Shown: positions 1 through 6,654 of the stretch, piece by piece
Position numbering within the stretch: the stretch's first letter is position 1
How the letters are laid out: every line of letters begins with the position of its first letter
DNA from: UBA9715 sp003452695
Lineage (GTDB): Bacteria > Actinomycetota > Coriobacteriia > Coriobacteriales > Eggerthellaceae
Direction of reading: 5' to 3'
Length of the DNA: 20,649 nt
Assembly: GCA_946625225.1 (NCBI GenBank)
Contig: CAMOTA010000042.1
Location: 1 to 20,649 of the forward strand
The notes under the pieces: model-generated
What the model was told of the DNA's origin: nothing
What the model saw: only the letters and a program-made list of their open reading frames with translations
The model's database searches: none
Translations under genes and position numbers: made by a program

Positions 1-1900
1 GGCTGATGTAGCGGATGGAGGGCATGTTGAAGTGCTCGGAGTGGTGGAACGGCATGGGCGAGCCGCCCGTGGTAAGCGTAAGCGGGTACTCCTTGGCAAG
101 CTCGGGATGGTCGTACTCGTTCTCGCCGCAGCCGTGATATTCGGGCATCGCCGGATAGCCGAGCTCTTCGAGGATGGTCGACTTGAACTCGAACTTGCGC
201 GTCTGCGTGCAGAAGCCCTTCTTCTCGTACTTCTTGAACTCCTGCGGCGGGAAGAACATGCGGTAGGTCTCCACGAACTCGTCGTAGCTTTCGACCGGAT
301 AGCCGAGCGGCTTGATCACGTCGTAGTACACGTCCTCCTCGGTCTCCCAGGGCCACAGCGCCGGGTCCTGGCCGCAGGCCAGGCCAAGCTCCTTCCAGAA
401 CGTGTAGTCGTCGTGACGGTCGTACAGCGGCTGGATGGCGCGCTGCGAGCACTGGATGGAGTCGGTCGCACCGTAGTTGGTGTGCATGACCGGGCGCTCC
501 AGGGCACCGGCGGGCGGGAAGATGTAGTCGGAGTAGAACGCAGCCGGGGTCATCCAGTAGTCCACCGTTACCAGGAACTCGCAGGACTTCAGCGCCTGCA
601 GAACCATCTTGGCATCGCCGTAGCAGCTCTGCGGGTTGGTGGCGTTCACGATGAGCGCGCGCACGCGGTACGGGTCGCCGGTGATAATCGCCTTGAAGAC
701 GGACGGGCCATGCGCCTCGCAGAACCATTCGGTCGTCATGGCCTTGCCCCACGTGGCGATGGCCGTGTCGGCAATCTTCTGATAACCGGGCCAGCTGGTC
801 AGCTTGAAGAACTTGCTGCCGATCTGCTTGGCCTTCTGCTCTTCAGGCAGCAGCTCGTTCAGCTCCAGCTCTTCGTCGGTAAGGAACGTCATGGACGGGC
901 CGGGCATCAGGTCGCCGCCGGGAACGTCCAGGTTACCGGTGAGGGCGCGCATGATGGCGCGGGCATGAGAACCGGACACGGCGTCGGGGCCGAGCTGGTC
1001 CCACGTGCAGCCCCACTGGATGTTGGAGGGCTTGTTCATAGCGTACATGCGGGCGGCCTTGCGGATGTCCTCCGGATCGAGCCATGTGATGGGAGCGGCC
1101 CATTCGGGGCTGTACTGCTCCAAGTGGTCCATTATCTCGTTGAAGCCGTCGCACCACTCCAGCACGAAGTTGAAGTCGACCATGCCCTCGTAGCAGATGA
1201 CATGGGCCATAGCCAGGGCGAGCGCCGTGTCGGAGCCCGGACGCAGCGGCAGCCACAGATCGGCGTTCTTCGCGGTCTCGGAATAGCGCGGGTCCACCAC
1301 GATGATCTTCAGGCCGTTCAGCTGCAGGTCGGTATAGCCGTGCATGCTCGGCAGCGTGGAGGCGCCGGGGTTCATGCCCCACAGGATTACGCAGCGCGAG
1401 CCGCCCAAGTCGGTTTCGAACGGCGACCAGCCGCCGACGGCCGTTTCCACCATGAAGGTCGGAATCCAGCACAGCAGCGCATTGTGGAAGCTGTTCGGAG
1501 AGCCGAATATGTTGAAGAAGCGGCGACGTGCATAGTCGTCGGTGCGCGTCGTGCCGCCGGCGGTCGCCACGGCCTCGGCGCCGCTTTCGGCCTTGATCTG
1601 GTTAAGCCTTTCGGCGACTTCGCGGATGCCCTGATCCCACGGGATCTGCTCCCACTTGTTCTCGCCCTTTTCGCCTGCGCGCTTCAGGCAATGGTTGATG
1701 CGCGCCGGATGGTGAACGTGCTTCAGCGCGCTCGTACCGCGGCAGCACAGACCACCCTGATTGGTGTAGTCGGGATCGCCTTCGATCTTGATGACTTCGC
1801 CATCTTTCACATAGGCGAGGACGCCGCAATTGGCGTGGCAGAAGTAGCATGCGCTCTTCTTCACCTCTACACCGGGAGCATGGATGTCGACTTGCGTCAT
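1..1900 (-). CDS. Molybdopterin (Mo/W) oxidoreductase, DMSO reductase superfamily, partial (C-terminus outside window)
   Basis: About 633 residues are visible, reading without a stop to the window edge. The N-terminus carries an Fe4S4 motif of CxxCxxxC type at C18, C21 and C25, completed by C52 in LCCRG. The motif NALLCWIP places C144 where the protein ligand of the Mo/W atom normally lies. There is no twin-arginine signal, so the enzyme is probably cytosolic. The start at 1900 is preferred because GAGGGG lies 7 nt upstream; an in-frame ATG two codons earlier (1906) sits too close to that site. The overall style resembles the acetylene hydratase / catechol dehydroxylase / transhydroxylase branch. 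However, C21 is followed by His22 rather than the Asp that acetylene hydratase uses for catalysis, so that reaction is unlikely. The substrate cannot be read from sequence. A downstream partner subunit would lie beyond the window. Confidence 0.9.
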   Translation of the reverse strand, partial: MTQVDIHAPGVEVKKSACYFCHANCGVLAYVKDGEVIKIEGDPDYTNQGGLCCRGTSALKHVHHPARINHCLKRAGEKGENKWEQIPWDQGIREVAERLNQIKAESGAEAVATAGGTTRTDDYARRRFFNIFGSPNSFHNALLCWIPTFMVETAVGGWSPFETDLGGSRCVILWGMNPGASTLPSMHGYTDLQLNGLKIIVVDPRYSETAKNADLWLPLRPGSDTALALAMAHVICYEGMVDFNFVLEWCDGFNEIMDHLEQYSPEWAAPITWLDPEDIRKAARMYAMNKPSNIQWGCTWDQLGPDAVSGSHARAIMRALTGNLDVPGGDLMPGPSMTFLTDEELELNELLPEEQKAKQIGSKFFKLTSWPGYQKIADTAIATWGKAMTTEWFCEAHGPSVFKAIITGDPYRVRALIVNATNPQSCYGDAKMVLQALKSCEFLVTVDYWMTPAAFYSDYIFPPAGALERPVMHTNYGATDSIQCSQRAIQPLYDRHDDYTFWKELGLACGQDPALWPWETEEDVYYDVIKPLGYPVESYDEFVETYRMFFPPQEFKKYEKKGFCTQTRKFEFKSTILEELGYPAMPEYHGCGENEYDHPELAKEYPLTLTTGGSPMPFHHSEHFNMPSIRYIS

Positions 1901-1932
1901 ATGCATTCCCCTCTTCTCTTCCGTTTTTCCAC

Positions 1933-2000
1933 TCGGGCCTCTTCGGGCCCGACCGCACCAAATATAGACACGAGCCACACCGAACGGTGCATGACATGCA
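1933..2000 (-). promoter_or_regulatory. Candidate activator-type promoter of the molybdopterin oxidoreductase
   Basis: Reading toward the oxidoreductase, a -10-like TATATT occupies 1961-1966. No recognisable -35 hexamer sits at the right spacing. That position instead holds two overlapping perfect palindromes: CACCGAACGGTG at 1978-1989 and TGCATGACATGCA at 1988-2000. Palindromes replacing the -35 are typical of promoters that depend on a dimeric activator. A transcript from here would start near 1954. It would begin with a 7-bp hairpin (1933-1939 paired with 1946-1952) and have a leader of about 55 nt. The palindromes are seen directly; the promoter role is inference. Confidence 0.4.
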
Positions 2001-2122
2001 AAATCCCGCCAACGACTTCGCGCCAAGGCGCTACCGCCAGCCCCGCCCCTAATCAGGTTCGGCCGCACCGCCCGTGCTCGTGCCACGACGACTAAACCCA
2101 GTTTTGGGCACAGTCAGATTGG

Positions 2123-2128
2123 ATTATA
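2123..2128 (-). promoter_or_regulatory. Consensus -10 hexamer (TATAAT), possible distal promoter
   Basis: A perfect TATAAT on the minus strand, about 220 nt upstream of the oxidoreductase start. The best -35 at 16-nt spacing is TGGATT, which is weak. It could drive a long-leader transcript, or be chance in a locally AT-richer stretch. Confidence 0.25.
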
Positions 2129-2199
2129 CAGGCTTGGCTGCAGAAATCCACTACAGATATTAGTTGAATTGCAAACGACGCGAGCAGCCCCACGAACGG

Positions 2200-2386
2200 C
2201 GTCCGCCCAGCCCGGCGGCAGCCGCCAGCGGCCCGCCCGCGCGGCGAGCGGGGAGAGGGGATTCGGGCTTGGCTTCGGCTTTGCTTTTGTATTTATCAGG
2301 AATTGTGCCTGCAGAATCGCCCTCACCCCTCTCCCCGTTCGCCGCGCGGGCGGGCCGCTGGCGGCGGGGGCCGGGCCGGGCGGACG
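2200..2386. repeat. Long hairpin repeat, copy A (61-nt arms, 65-nt conserved loop)
   Basis: Arms 2200-2260 and 2326-2386 are inverted complements with 5 mismatches in 61 positions. They enclose a 65-nt loop at 2261-2325 that begins ATTCGGGCTTGG and ends CGCCCTCA. Copy B at 15418-15624 has a loop of identical length with only three substitutions (loop positions 30, 33 and 42). The two copies share the innermost arm segment CGGGGAGAGGGG, but their outer arms differ. Copy A lies in a divergent intergenic region between the molybdopterin oxidoreductase and a small membrane protein gene. Open frames through it on both strands are products of the palindrome. No transposase is adjacent. Confidence 0.85.
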
Positions 2387-2589
2387 ACAAGCTCGGGATT
2401 CGCGCAAGAATCCTCGTTGGAAACATGCGCACATCGCCCGAAAGCGCGTCATATCGACGATAGAAGCAGACAGTCTCCCTGTTGGGAAAACGACCAAGCG
2501 CGTCGAACTGCGGGGAGCTGCAGGGCAAGGTTCGGTCGCTATCATCACCCCTACGGAACCGGTACATATCTGGCGAAAGGGTGATCGAC
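2387..2589. other. Intergenic remainder, no gene seen
   Basis: Between hairpin repeat A and the small membrane protein gene I see no supported gene, no convincing promoter hexamer pair and no terminator. Short open frames here have no ribosome binding site and change frame across the repeat. The only clear signal is the ribosome binding site GAAAGGG just before the next gene. Confidence 0.5.
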
Positions 2590-2889
2590 ATGGCGAACCA
2601 CGCACGAACCATGGCCGCGCACGCGCGGGAAGAAGACCGGACGCGCTTGAAGCGAGCGCCGCGGACGGCTTATCTGGCAGCAGCGCTTGTATTGGCTGCA
2701 ATCGCGGTTGCCGCCCTGAACATCCCCGCAGACTCGCTGCTCGCGATGGCCCTGCTGCTCCTGGTGCCCTTCGCGGTGTTCGCAATCGGAAGCGCCCTGT
2801 TCATCGTCAGCCAGCAGCGGCATCGAAACGAGATAGTCATCGAACGCGGCCCCGAGCTGTCGGCTGAATTCGATGTATTGGGACGCTAG
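2590..2889 (+). CDS. Small two-helix membrane protein, unknown function
   Basis: 99 residues. The start at 2590 is chosen over the upstream in-frame ATG at 2482 because GAAAGGG lies about 8 nt before it and the added upstream residues look non-coding. The N-terminal 25 residues are hydrophilic and Arg/His-rich. Two hydrophobic stretches follow, about residues 28-44 (YLAAALVLAAIAVAAL) and 47-70 (SLLAMALLLLVPFAVFAIG). A short charged C-terminal tail ends the protein, so both termini are probably cytoplasmic. I do not recognise a family. It converges on murB and the two stop codons share the bases CTAG at 2886-2889, leaving no room for an intergenic terminator. The hydrophobic profile and ribosome binding site favour a real gene, but no homology supports it here. 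Confidence 0.65.
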   Translation: MANHARTMAAHAREEDRTRLKRAPRTAYLAAALVLAAIAVAALNIPADSLLAMALLLLVPFAVFAIGSALFIVSQQRHRNEIVIERGPELSAEFDVLGR

Positions 2890-3845
2890 CGCGTCGCAGG
2901 CGCGTCTTCCCGGCAAAGCTCGCCGAGCTGTTCGGGTGAAAAGCCCCAGAAGCGCACTTCGGGCTCGAGCGCAACGCCGGAGGAATCCAGCACGCGGCTT
3001 CGTACATCGCGTATGACCTGCAGCACGTCTGCCGCGCTTGCGCCCCCGGCGTTCACGACGAAGCCGGCGTGCTTGGTCGACACCTGGGCCCCTCCGACGG
3101 TATAGCCCGAAAGCCCCGCATCCTGGATGAGCTTCCCCGCGAAATGCCCTTCGGGCCGCTTGAACGTGGAACCCGCCGAGGGAAGGTCGAGGGGTTGCTT
3201 GCTCGACCGCTTCCGGGCAAGTTCGTCCATGCGCTGCTGGATATCCTCGGGATTGCCTTCATGCAGGCGCAGCACGGCCGAAAGCACGATCATGCTCGCG
3301 TCGGCCATCATGGAATGGCGGTAGGACCATTGCGCCTCTTCGGCCGACACGTCCACGATTGCCAAATCGCGGGTAAGGCAGGTCACCGATTGCGCGACCT
3401 GCTTGAATTCGCCATCGTAGGCGCCGGCGTTCATAATGGCCGCGCCTCCGACCGTGCCCGGAATACCCGCTGCGAACTCGTAGCCTGCAAGGCCCGCGCG
3501 GCACGCCATGGCGGCAACGCGGGCGTTCGAGGCGCCCGCCTGCACCCGCACGATGCCCCCTTGCCCGATTTCGGCATCGGCCAGGTTCCCCGCCAGCTGC
3601 ACGACGACGCCGCGCAAGCCCTCGTCGGCAACAAGCACGTTGCTGCCGCGTCCCATGATGTAGGTGCGCTCGCCACGTTCGCGACATGCGGCCAGCACCG
3701 CAGCCACGTGGTCGGCTGTATTCGGCATTACGAAGAAATCGGCGGGTCCTCCGACGCGAAACGTGGTGCGAGCGCTCATCGGCTCGCCGCAACGCACCTG
3801 CTCGGCGCCGACGATGGAACGCAATGTGTCTTCTAGGGAAACCAT
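2886..3845 (-). CDS. murB: UDP-N-acetylenolpyruvoylglucosamine reductase
   Basis: 319 residues, full length for the short (type II) MurB found in many Gram-positive bacteria. The enzyme uses FAD and NADPH to reduce UDP-GlcNAc-enolpyruvate to UDP-MurNAc in the cytoplasm, the second committed step of peptidoglycan precursor synthesis. FAD-binding segments are visible at residues 64-76 (MGRGSNVLVADEG) and 128-147 (GIPGTVGGAAIMNAGAYDGE). The catalytic Ser is S226 in AGSTFKRP and the acid is E296 in LEPEVRFWG. The start at 3845 begins the conserved N-terminus and has AGGTGAGG upstream, though at rather long spacing. It is the last gene of a minus-strand run (two small membrane proteins lie about 50 nt upstream). 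Its stop overlaps that of the convergent gene. Confidence 0.97.
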   Translation of the reverse strand: MVSLEDTLRSIVGAEQVRCGEPMSARTTFRVGGPADFFVMPNTADHVAAVLAACRERGERTYIMGRGSNVLVADEGLRGVVVQLAGNLADAEIGQGGIVRVQAGASNARVAAMACRAGLAGYEFAAGIPGTVGGAAIMNAGAYDGEFKQVAQSVTCLTRDLAIVDVSAEEAQWSYRHSMMADASMIVLSAVLRLHEGNPEDIQQRMDELARKRSSKQPLDLPSAGSTFKRPEGHFAGKLIQDAGLSGYTVGGAQVSTKHAGFVVNAGGASAADVLQVIRDVRSRVLDSSGVALEPEVRFWGFSPEQLGELCREDAPATR

Positions 3846-3895
3846 GTCTGCTTTCGCACCTCACCTACAACCGCATGAACCCGCAAGCTGCCCGG

Positions 3896-4111
3896 CTATT
3901 GCCCCATAATGCCGGGCACTGCATACACGGCGCTGAGCGCTATGACTATTACGATGGATATCGCAGTTACCATGACGACGAGCTTCGAACTGCTGTCCTT
4001 GGGGCCTCTCGTGTCGGTTGGAGGCGGCGCGTACGACCGCCTGGAAACAGTTTCGTCGCGTCGTGCCGAAGCCGCCTGCGCCTTGGTCATCTTCCGTTTC
4101 TTCTTTGCCAT
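3896..4111 (-). CDS. Small single-helix membrane protein (paralogue of the gene upstream)
   Basis: 71 residues. It begins with a Lys/Arg-rich segment, MAKKKRKMTKAQAASARR, followed by a polar Pro/Ser/Thr-rich linker. One transmembrane helix spans about residues 44-65, and a short tail ends VPGIMGQ. GGAG lies about 9 nt before the ATG. It follows the 81-residue gene after 13 nt, in the same direction. The two share the basic N-terminal motif (MAKKK..KAQAA.ARR), the C-terminal helix and a Pro-Gly tail. They therefore look like an old tandem duplication. Topology would be N-terminus inside, helix near the C-terminus, almost tail-anchored. No function is recognised; proximity to murB makes an envelope role possible but unproven. 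Confidence 0.7.
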   Translation of the reverse strand: MAKKKRKMTKAQAASARRDETVSRRSYAPPPTDTRGPKDSSSKLVVMVTAISIVIVIALSAVYAVPGIMGQ

Positions 4112-4124
4112 TCGAACTTCTCCG

Positions 4125-4370
4125 CTAGGCGCCCAGGAACATGCCGGGCGCGATCGTGAACACCATTGCCAGCACGACGAGCGCGATTATCAGCACCATG
4201 GGCACGATCAGCCGCCAGCCAATCGATTTGCTGGCCTGCTTCTGCACCAACCGTTGCTCGGCCCGTATCTGCTTCGACAGCTCGCGCGAACGGGCACGCG
4301 CCTGCGTTTGCAGCGTCTGCTCCCTGCGCGCGGCAGCTGCCTGCGCCTTGGACATCTTCTTCTTCGCCAT
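4125..4370 (-). CDS. Small single-helix membrane protein, basic N-terminus
   Basis: 81 residues. The N-terminal half is strongly basic and predicted helical (MAKKKMSKAQAAAARR, then an Arg/Gln/Lys-rich stretch to about residue 50). One hydrophobic helix follows at about 54-74 (LIVPMVLIIALVVLAMVF), and the tail ends APGMFLGA. GGAG lies about 6 nt upstream of the ATG. It sits 49 nt downstream of ilvE and 13 nt upstream of its 71-residue paralogue, all on the same strand, so a common transcript with ilvE and murB is plausible. The basic helix could contact membrane lipid head groups or nucleic acid; this is speculation. No known family is recognised. Confidence 0.7.
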   Translation of the reverse strand: MAKKKMSKAQAAAARREQTLQTQARARSRELSKQIRAEQRLVQKQASKSIGWRLIVPMVLIIALVVLAMVFTIAPGMFLGA

Positions 4371-4419
4371 ACCTGCTCCGTGCCTACCGGTTCCCTACCT
4401 TCGGCATTATAGCCGCTGC

Positions 4420-5502
4420 CTAAGCGATCCTCACTACCCAGCCAAAGGGGTCTTCCAGGGCGCAGGTCTGGATGCCGGTAAGCGTTTCGCGAAGCTTTTT
4501 CATGACCGGGCCGCTGGTCTCGGCGCCGTCGGGGAAGGTTACGTCCACGCCTTCGGCTTCGATCTTGCCGACCGGGGATATGACGGCCGCCGTGCCGCAC
4601 AGGCCGCATTCCACGAAATCGCCGGCCAGCACCTCGTCGAACTTCACGGGACGCTCGATGACGTTCATGCCGCAGACATCGCGAGCCACTTGCACGAGCG
4701 AGCCGCGCGTGATGGACGGCAATATGGAATCGGTCGCCGATTGGGGGACGACCAGGTTGCCCTGCTTGTCCACGAACAGGATGTTGGCCCCGCCGGTTTC
4801 CTCCACGTACGTGCGGCTCTGCGAATCCAGGTACATGTTCTCGGCATAGCCGGCCTCGTGGGCCTTCATCGTGGACAACAAGCTCATGGCGTAGTTCAAG
4901 CCTGCCTTGATGTTGCCCGTGCCGTGCGGAGCGGCGCGGTCGTATTCGGCGATGGTCAGCTTCACGGCCGTGTCGCCCCCCTTGAAATAGGGGCCCACCG
5001 GCGTTACGAAGATGCGGAACTGGTACTCGTCGGCCGGCTTCACGCCGATGACGTTGCCCGTGGCTATCATCAGCGGGCGGATGTAGAGCGTGGCGCCCGA
5101 ACCGAAGGGCGGCACCCATGCAGCATTCGCTGCGACTACCTGCTTCACCGCTTCCACGAACTTGTCTTCGGGGAACGGGGGCATGACGAGGCGCGCAGCC
5201 GAATCGGCCATGCGCTGGGCGTTCAGGTCGGGGCGGAAGCACACGATGGAGCCGTCTTCGGTGGTGTAGGCCTTCAGGCCCTCGAAGACCTCTTGGCAGT
5301 AGTGGAAGATGCCCGCGTCTTCGCTCAGCGTTATCGTATGGTCCTGCGTCAGGCCGCCTTCCTCCCAGGCGCCATCCTTGAAATTGCAGACGTAGCTGTA
5401 GTCGCAGGGCAGGTACTCGAAGCCGAGATTGCCCCAATCCAGGTCCTTCTTTTCCATGAACATCGTCTCCTCGCGGGAATCGGTTTCAAAAACAGGCATC
5501 AT
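4420..5502 (-). CDS. ilvE: Branched-chain amino acid aminotransferase
   Basis: 360 residues, normal for the BCAT branch of fold-type IV PLP aminotransferases. It interconverts Leu, Ile and Val with their 2-oxo acids using 2-oxoglutarate/glutamate. The Schiff-base lysine is K199 in GTGNIKAGLNY. The PLP-phosphate/substrate region YVEETGGANIL contains the conserved Glu near 235. EVFEGLKAY (about 71-79) and IRPLMIATG (141-149) are typical family segments. The start at 5502 has GGGGGAG about 5 nt upstream. A second possible start at 5463 (MFMEKK) has its own GAGGAG, so an N-terminus shorter by 13 residues cannot be excluded. The gene follows a fold-back repeat that fills most of the gap to mutY. 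No leader-peptide attenuator or T-box is visible. Confidence 0.96.
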   Translation of the reverse strand: MMPVFETDSREETMFMEKKDLDWGNLGFEYLPCDYSYVCNFKDGAWEEGGLTQDHTITLSEDAGIFHYCQEVFEGLKAYTTEDGSIVCFRPDLNAQRMADSAARLVMPPFPEDKFVEAVKQVVAANAAWVPPFGSGATLYIRPLMIATGNVIGVKPADEYQFRIFVTPVGPYFKGGDTAVKLTIAEYDRAAPHGTGNIKAGLNYAMSLLSTMKAHEAGYAENMYLDSQSRTYVEETGGANILFVDKQGNLVVPQSATDSILPSITRGSLVQVARDVCGMNVIERPVKFDEVLAGDFVECGLCGTAAVISPVGKIEAEGVDVTFPDGAETSGPVMKKLRETLTGIQTCALEDPFGWVVRIA

Positions 5503-5584
5503 TGTACTCCCCCTCTCCGATCTGCATGCAAACTTGCTCGGCGTTAACACAATGGCAATTCCCGCGGGGGTTGCCGCCCATGCG

Positions 5585-5750
5585 CCCTGGGGAAGCGATG
5601 AACGAATGCTTTCGAGCCCGGATTTCGCGTGGCGAGTGCGATTCGCCTGAGAACCGATTTCGCCCGCTGGCGTGGGTAAACGAGGTTTGAAGGCGAAGCG
5701 CGCCGCCCTGCGCGGCCTGGGCCGGCATGATAAATCGGTGCTTACCTAGG
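5585..5750. repeat. Fold-back (MITE-like) repeat, copy 1
   Basis: About 165 bp that matches the reverse complement of copy 2 (8806-8986). The best part is 5670-5745, which aligns with 8811-8883 at only a handful of mismatches (shared segment GTGGGTAAACGAGGTTTGA). A second shared block is GGCGAGTGCGATTCGC. Ends are related inverted repeats: CCCTGGGGAAGC on the left and GGTGCTTACCTAGG on the right. Left and right halves are themselves imperfect inverted repeats, so the element can fold back. It lies between ilvE and mutY, and its right terminus overlaps the stop codon of mutY (5746-5748). It carries no gene. Confidence 0.75.
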
Positions 5751-6651
5751 CCCTGAGCACATCGCCGCTACGGTGAAAGAAGCCCTCGGACAGAAGCTCT
5801 GCGAGGATGGCATCGAACAGCGCGGGGTCGGGTGCGGGGCGCCCCGCCTTCGCTTCGTGGCGGTCGAGTTCGCGGCGGAGCTCGTCTACCTCGATGCCCC
5901 CTTCGGCCGCCAGCACGAGCTTCAGCATGAAGCTGCGCTTCTCGCGGCGCGATCCTGCGAAGGCTCCCTGCTTGGCGTAGTGGGCGGAGCGGCGAGACGG
6001 GTTGGCCACCCGCGTTTTCAAATCCGCGCCGTAGTCCAGAAGCGCGTAGTACCAGCTTCGGACGTTCGTGCTCGGGCAGGAGTCGGCAACGTAGGGGGCG
6101 ATCTGCTTGTCGGAAACCGCGTCTTGTTCGGGGAACAGCTCGTGAAGGAACACGCTGCGCACGTTCGTTTCCAGGTAGGTTGCCGGTTCGTCGTAGGCGA
6201 AAGCGACCACACCCGCCGCCGTGGCCGGGCCCACGCCCGGCAGCTTCACCAGCTCGTCCGCCGTGCGCGGAAGCCGGCCGCCGTGCCGCTCGGAACACGT
6301 TTCGCACGCCTTCTTCAAGGCCAAGGCGCGACGGTTGTAGCCAAGGCCCTGCCAGAGCTCTAGGACCGTGGCGGTATCTGCCGCCGCCAGGGAATCGACC
6401 GTGGGAAACAGGGCCATCCAACGGCCCCAGTAGCGCTGCACGCGCGCCACTTGGGTTTGCTGCAGCATCACTTCCGACACGAGCACGCCATAGGCATCGT
6501 CTATGCCGCGCCATGGTAAATCGCGGTACAGATCGGCACCGCGTTCCCGCACCTTCGCAACGAACTCTGCACGCGCAAGGGGGGTCGAAGACCAATCGGG
6601 CGCAGCTTCCTGCGCCCGATTCGCCGACCGTGCCTGGCTGGAAACGCCCAT
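5746..6651 (-). CDS. MutY-type (HhH-GPD) DNA glycosylase lacking the Fe-S cluster
   Basis: 301 residues. HhH-GPD fold with the MutY catalytic segment SEVMLQQTQV (Glu60) and helix-hairpin-helix LPGVGPATAAGVV (137-149). Known MutY enzymes remove adenine opposite 8-oxoguanine. Several MutY hallmarks are missing. The four Cys of the [4Fe-4S] loop after YYALLDYGADL are absent, and that stretch reads NPSRRSAHYAKQ instead. The catalytic Asp region (usually LDGNVKR) is LETNVRS, giving Glu161. The C-terminal NUDIX-like 8-oxoG recognition domain is replaced by about 50 residues that may form a small winged-helix-like tail. There is no Lys in the hairpin, so it would be monofunctional rather than EndoIII-like. 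It starts 3 nt after the stop of the AAA-like gene with no good ribosome site, suggesting translational coupling. Fe-S-less MutY relatives are known, so I call it MutY-like rather than mutY. Confidence 0.85.
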   Translation of the reverse strand: MGVSSQARSANRAQEAAPDWSSTPLARAEFVAKVRERGADLYRDLPWRGIDDAYGVLVSEVMLQQTQVARVQRYWGRWMALFPTVDSLAAADTATVLELWQGLGYNRRALALKKACETCSERHGGRLPRTADELVKLPGVGPATAAGVVAFAYDEPATYLETNVRSVFLHELFPEQDAVSDKQIAPYVADSCPSTNVRSWYYALLDYGADLKTRVANPSRRSAHYAKQGAFAGSRREKRSFMLKLVLAAEGGIEVDELRRELDRHEAKAGRPAPDPALFDAILAELLSEGFFHRSGDVLRA

Positions 6652-6654
6652 CGG

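Noticed and set aside
32..2095. 687-residue plus-strand open frame
   Set aside because: Antisense shadow of the molybdopterin oxidoreductase. The minus frame has the Fe-S motif and other family signatures, while this one has biased, repetitive composition and no recognisable domain.
2114..2867. Overlapping open frames on both strands through hairpin repeat A, with similar peptides encoded at repeat B
   Set aside because: The similarity comes from the shared palindromic DNA. Frames are open in both directions, lack ribosome sites and end differently in each copy.
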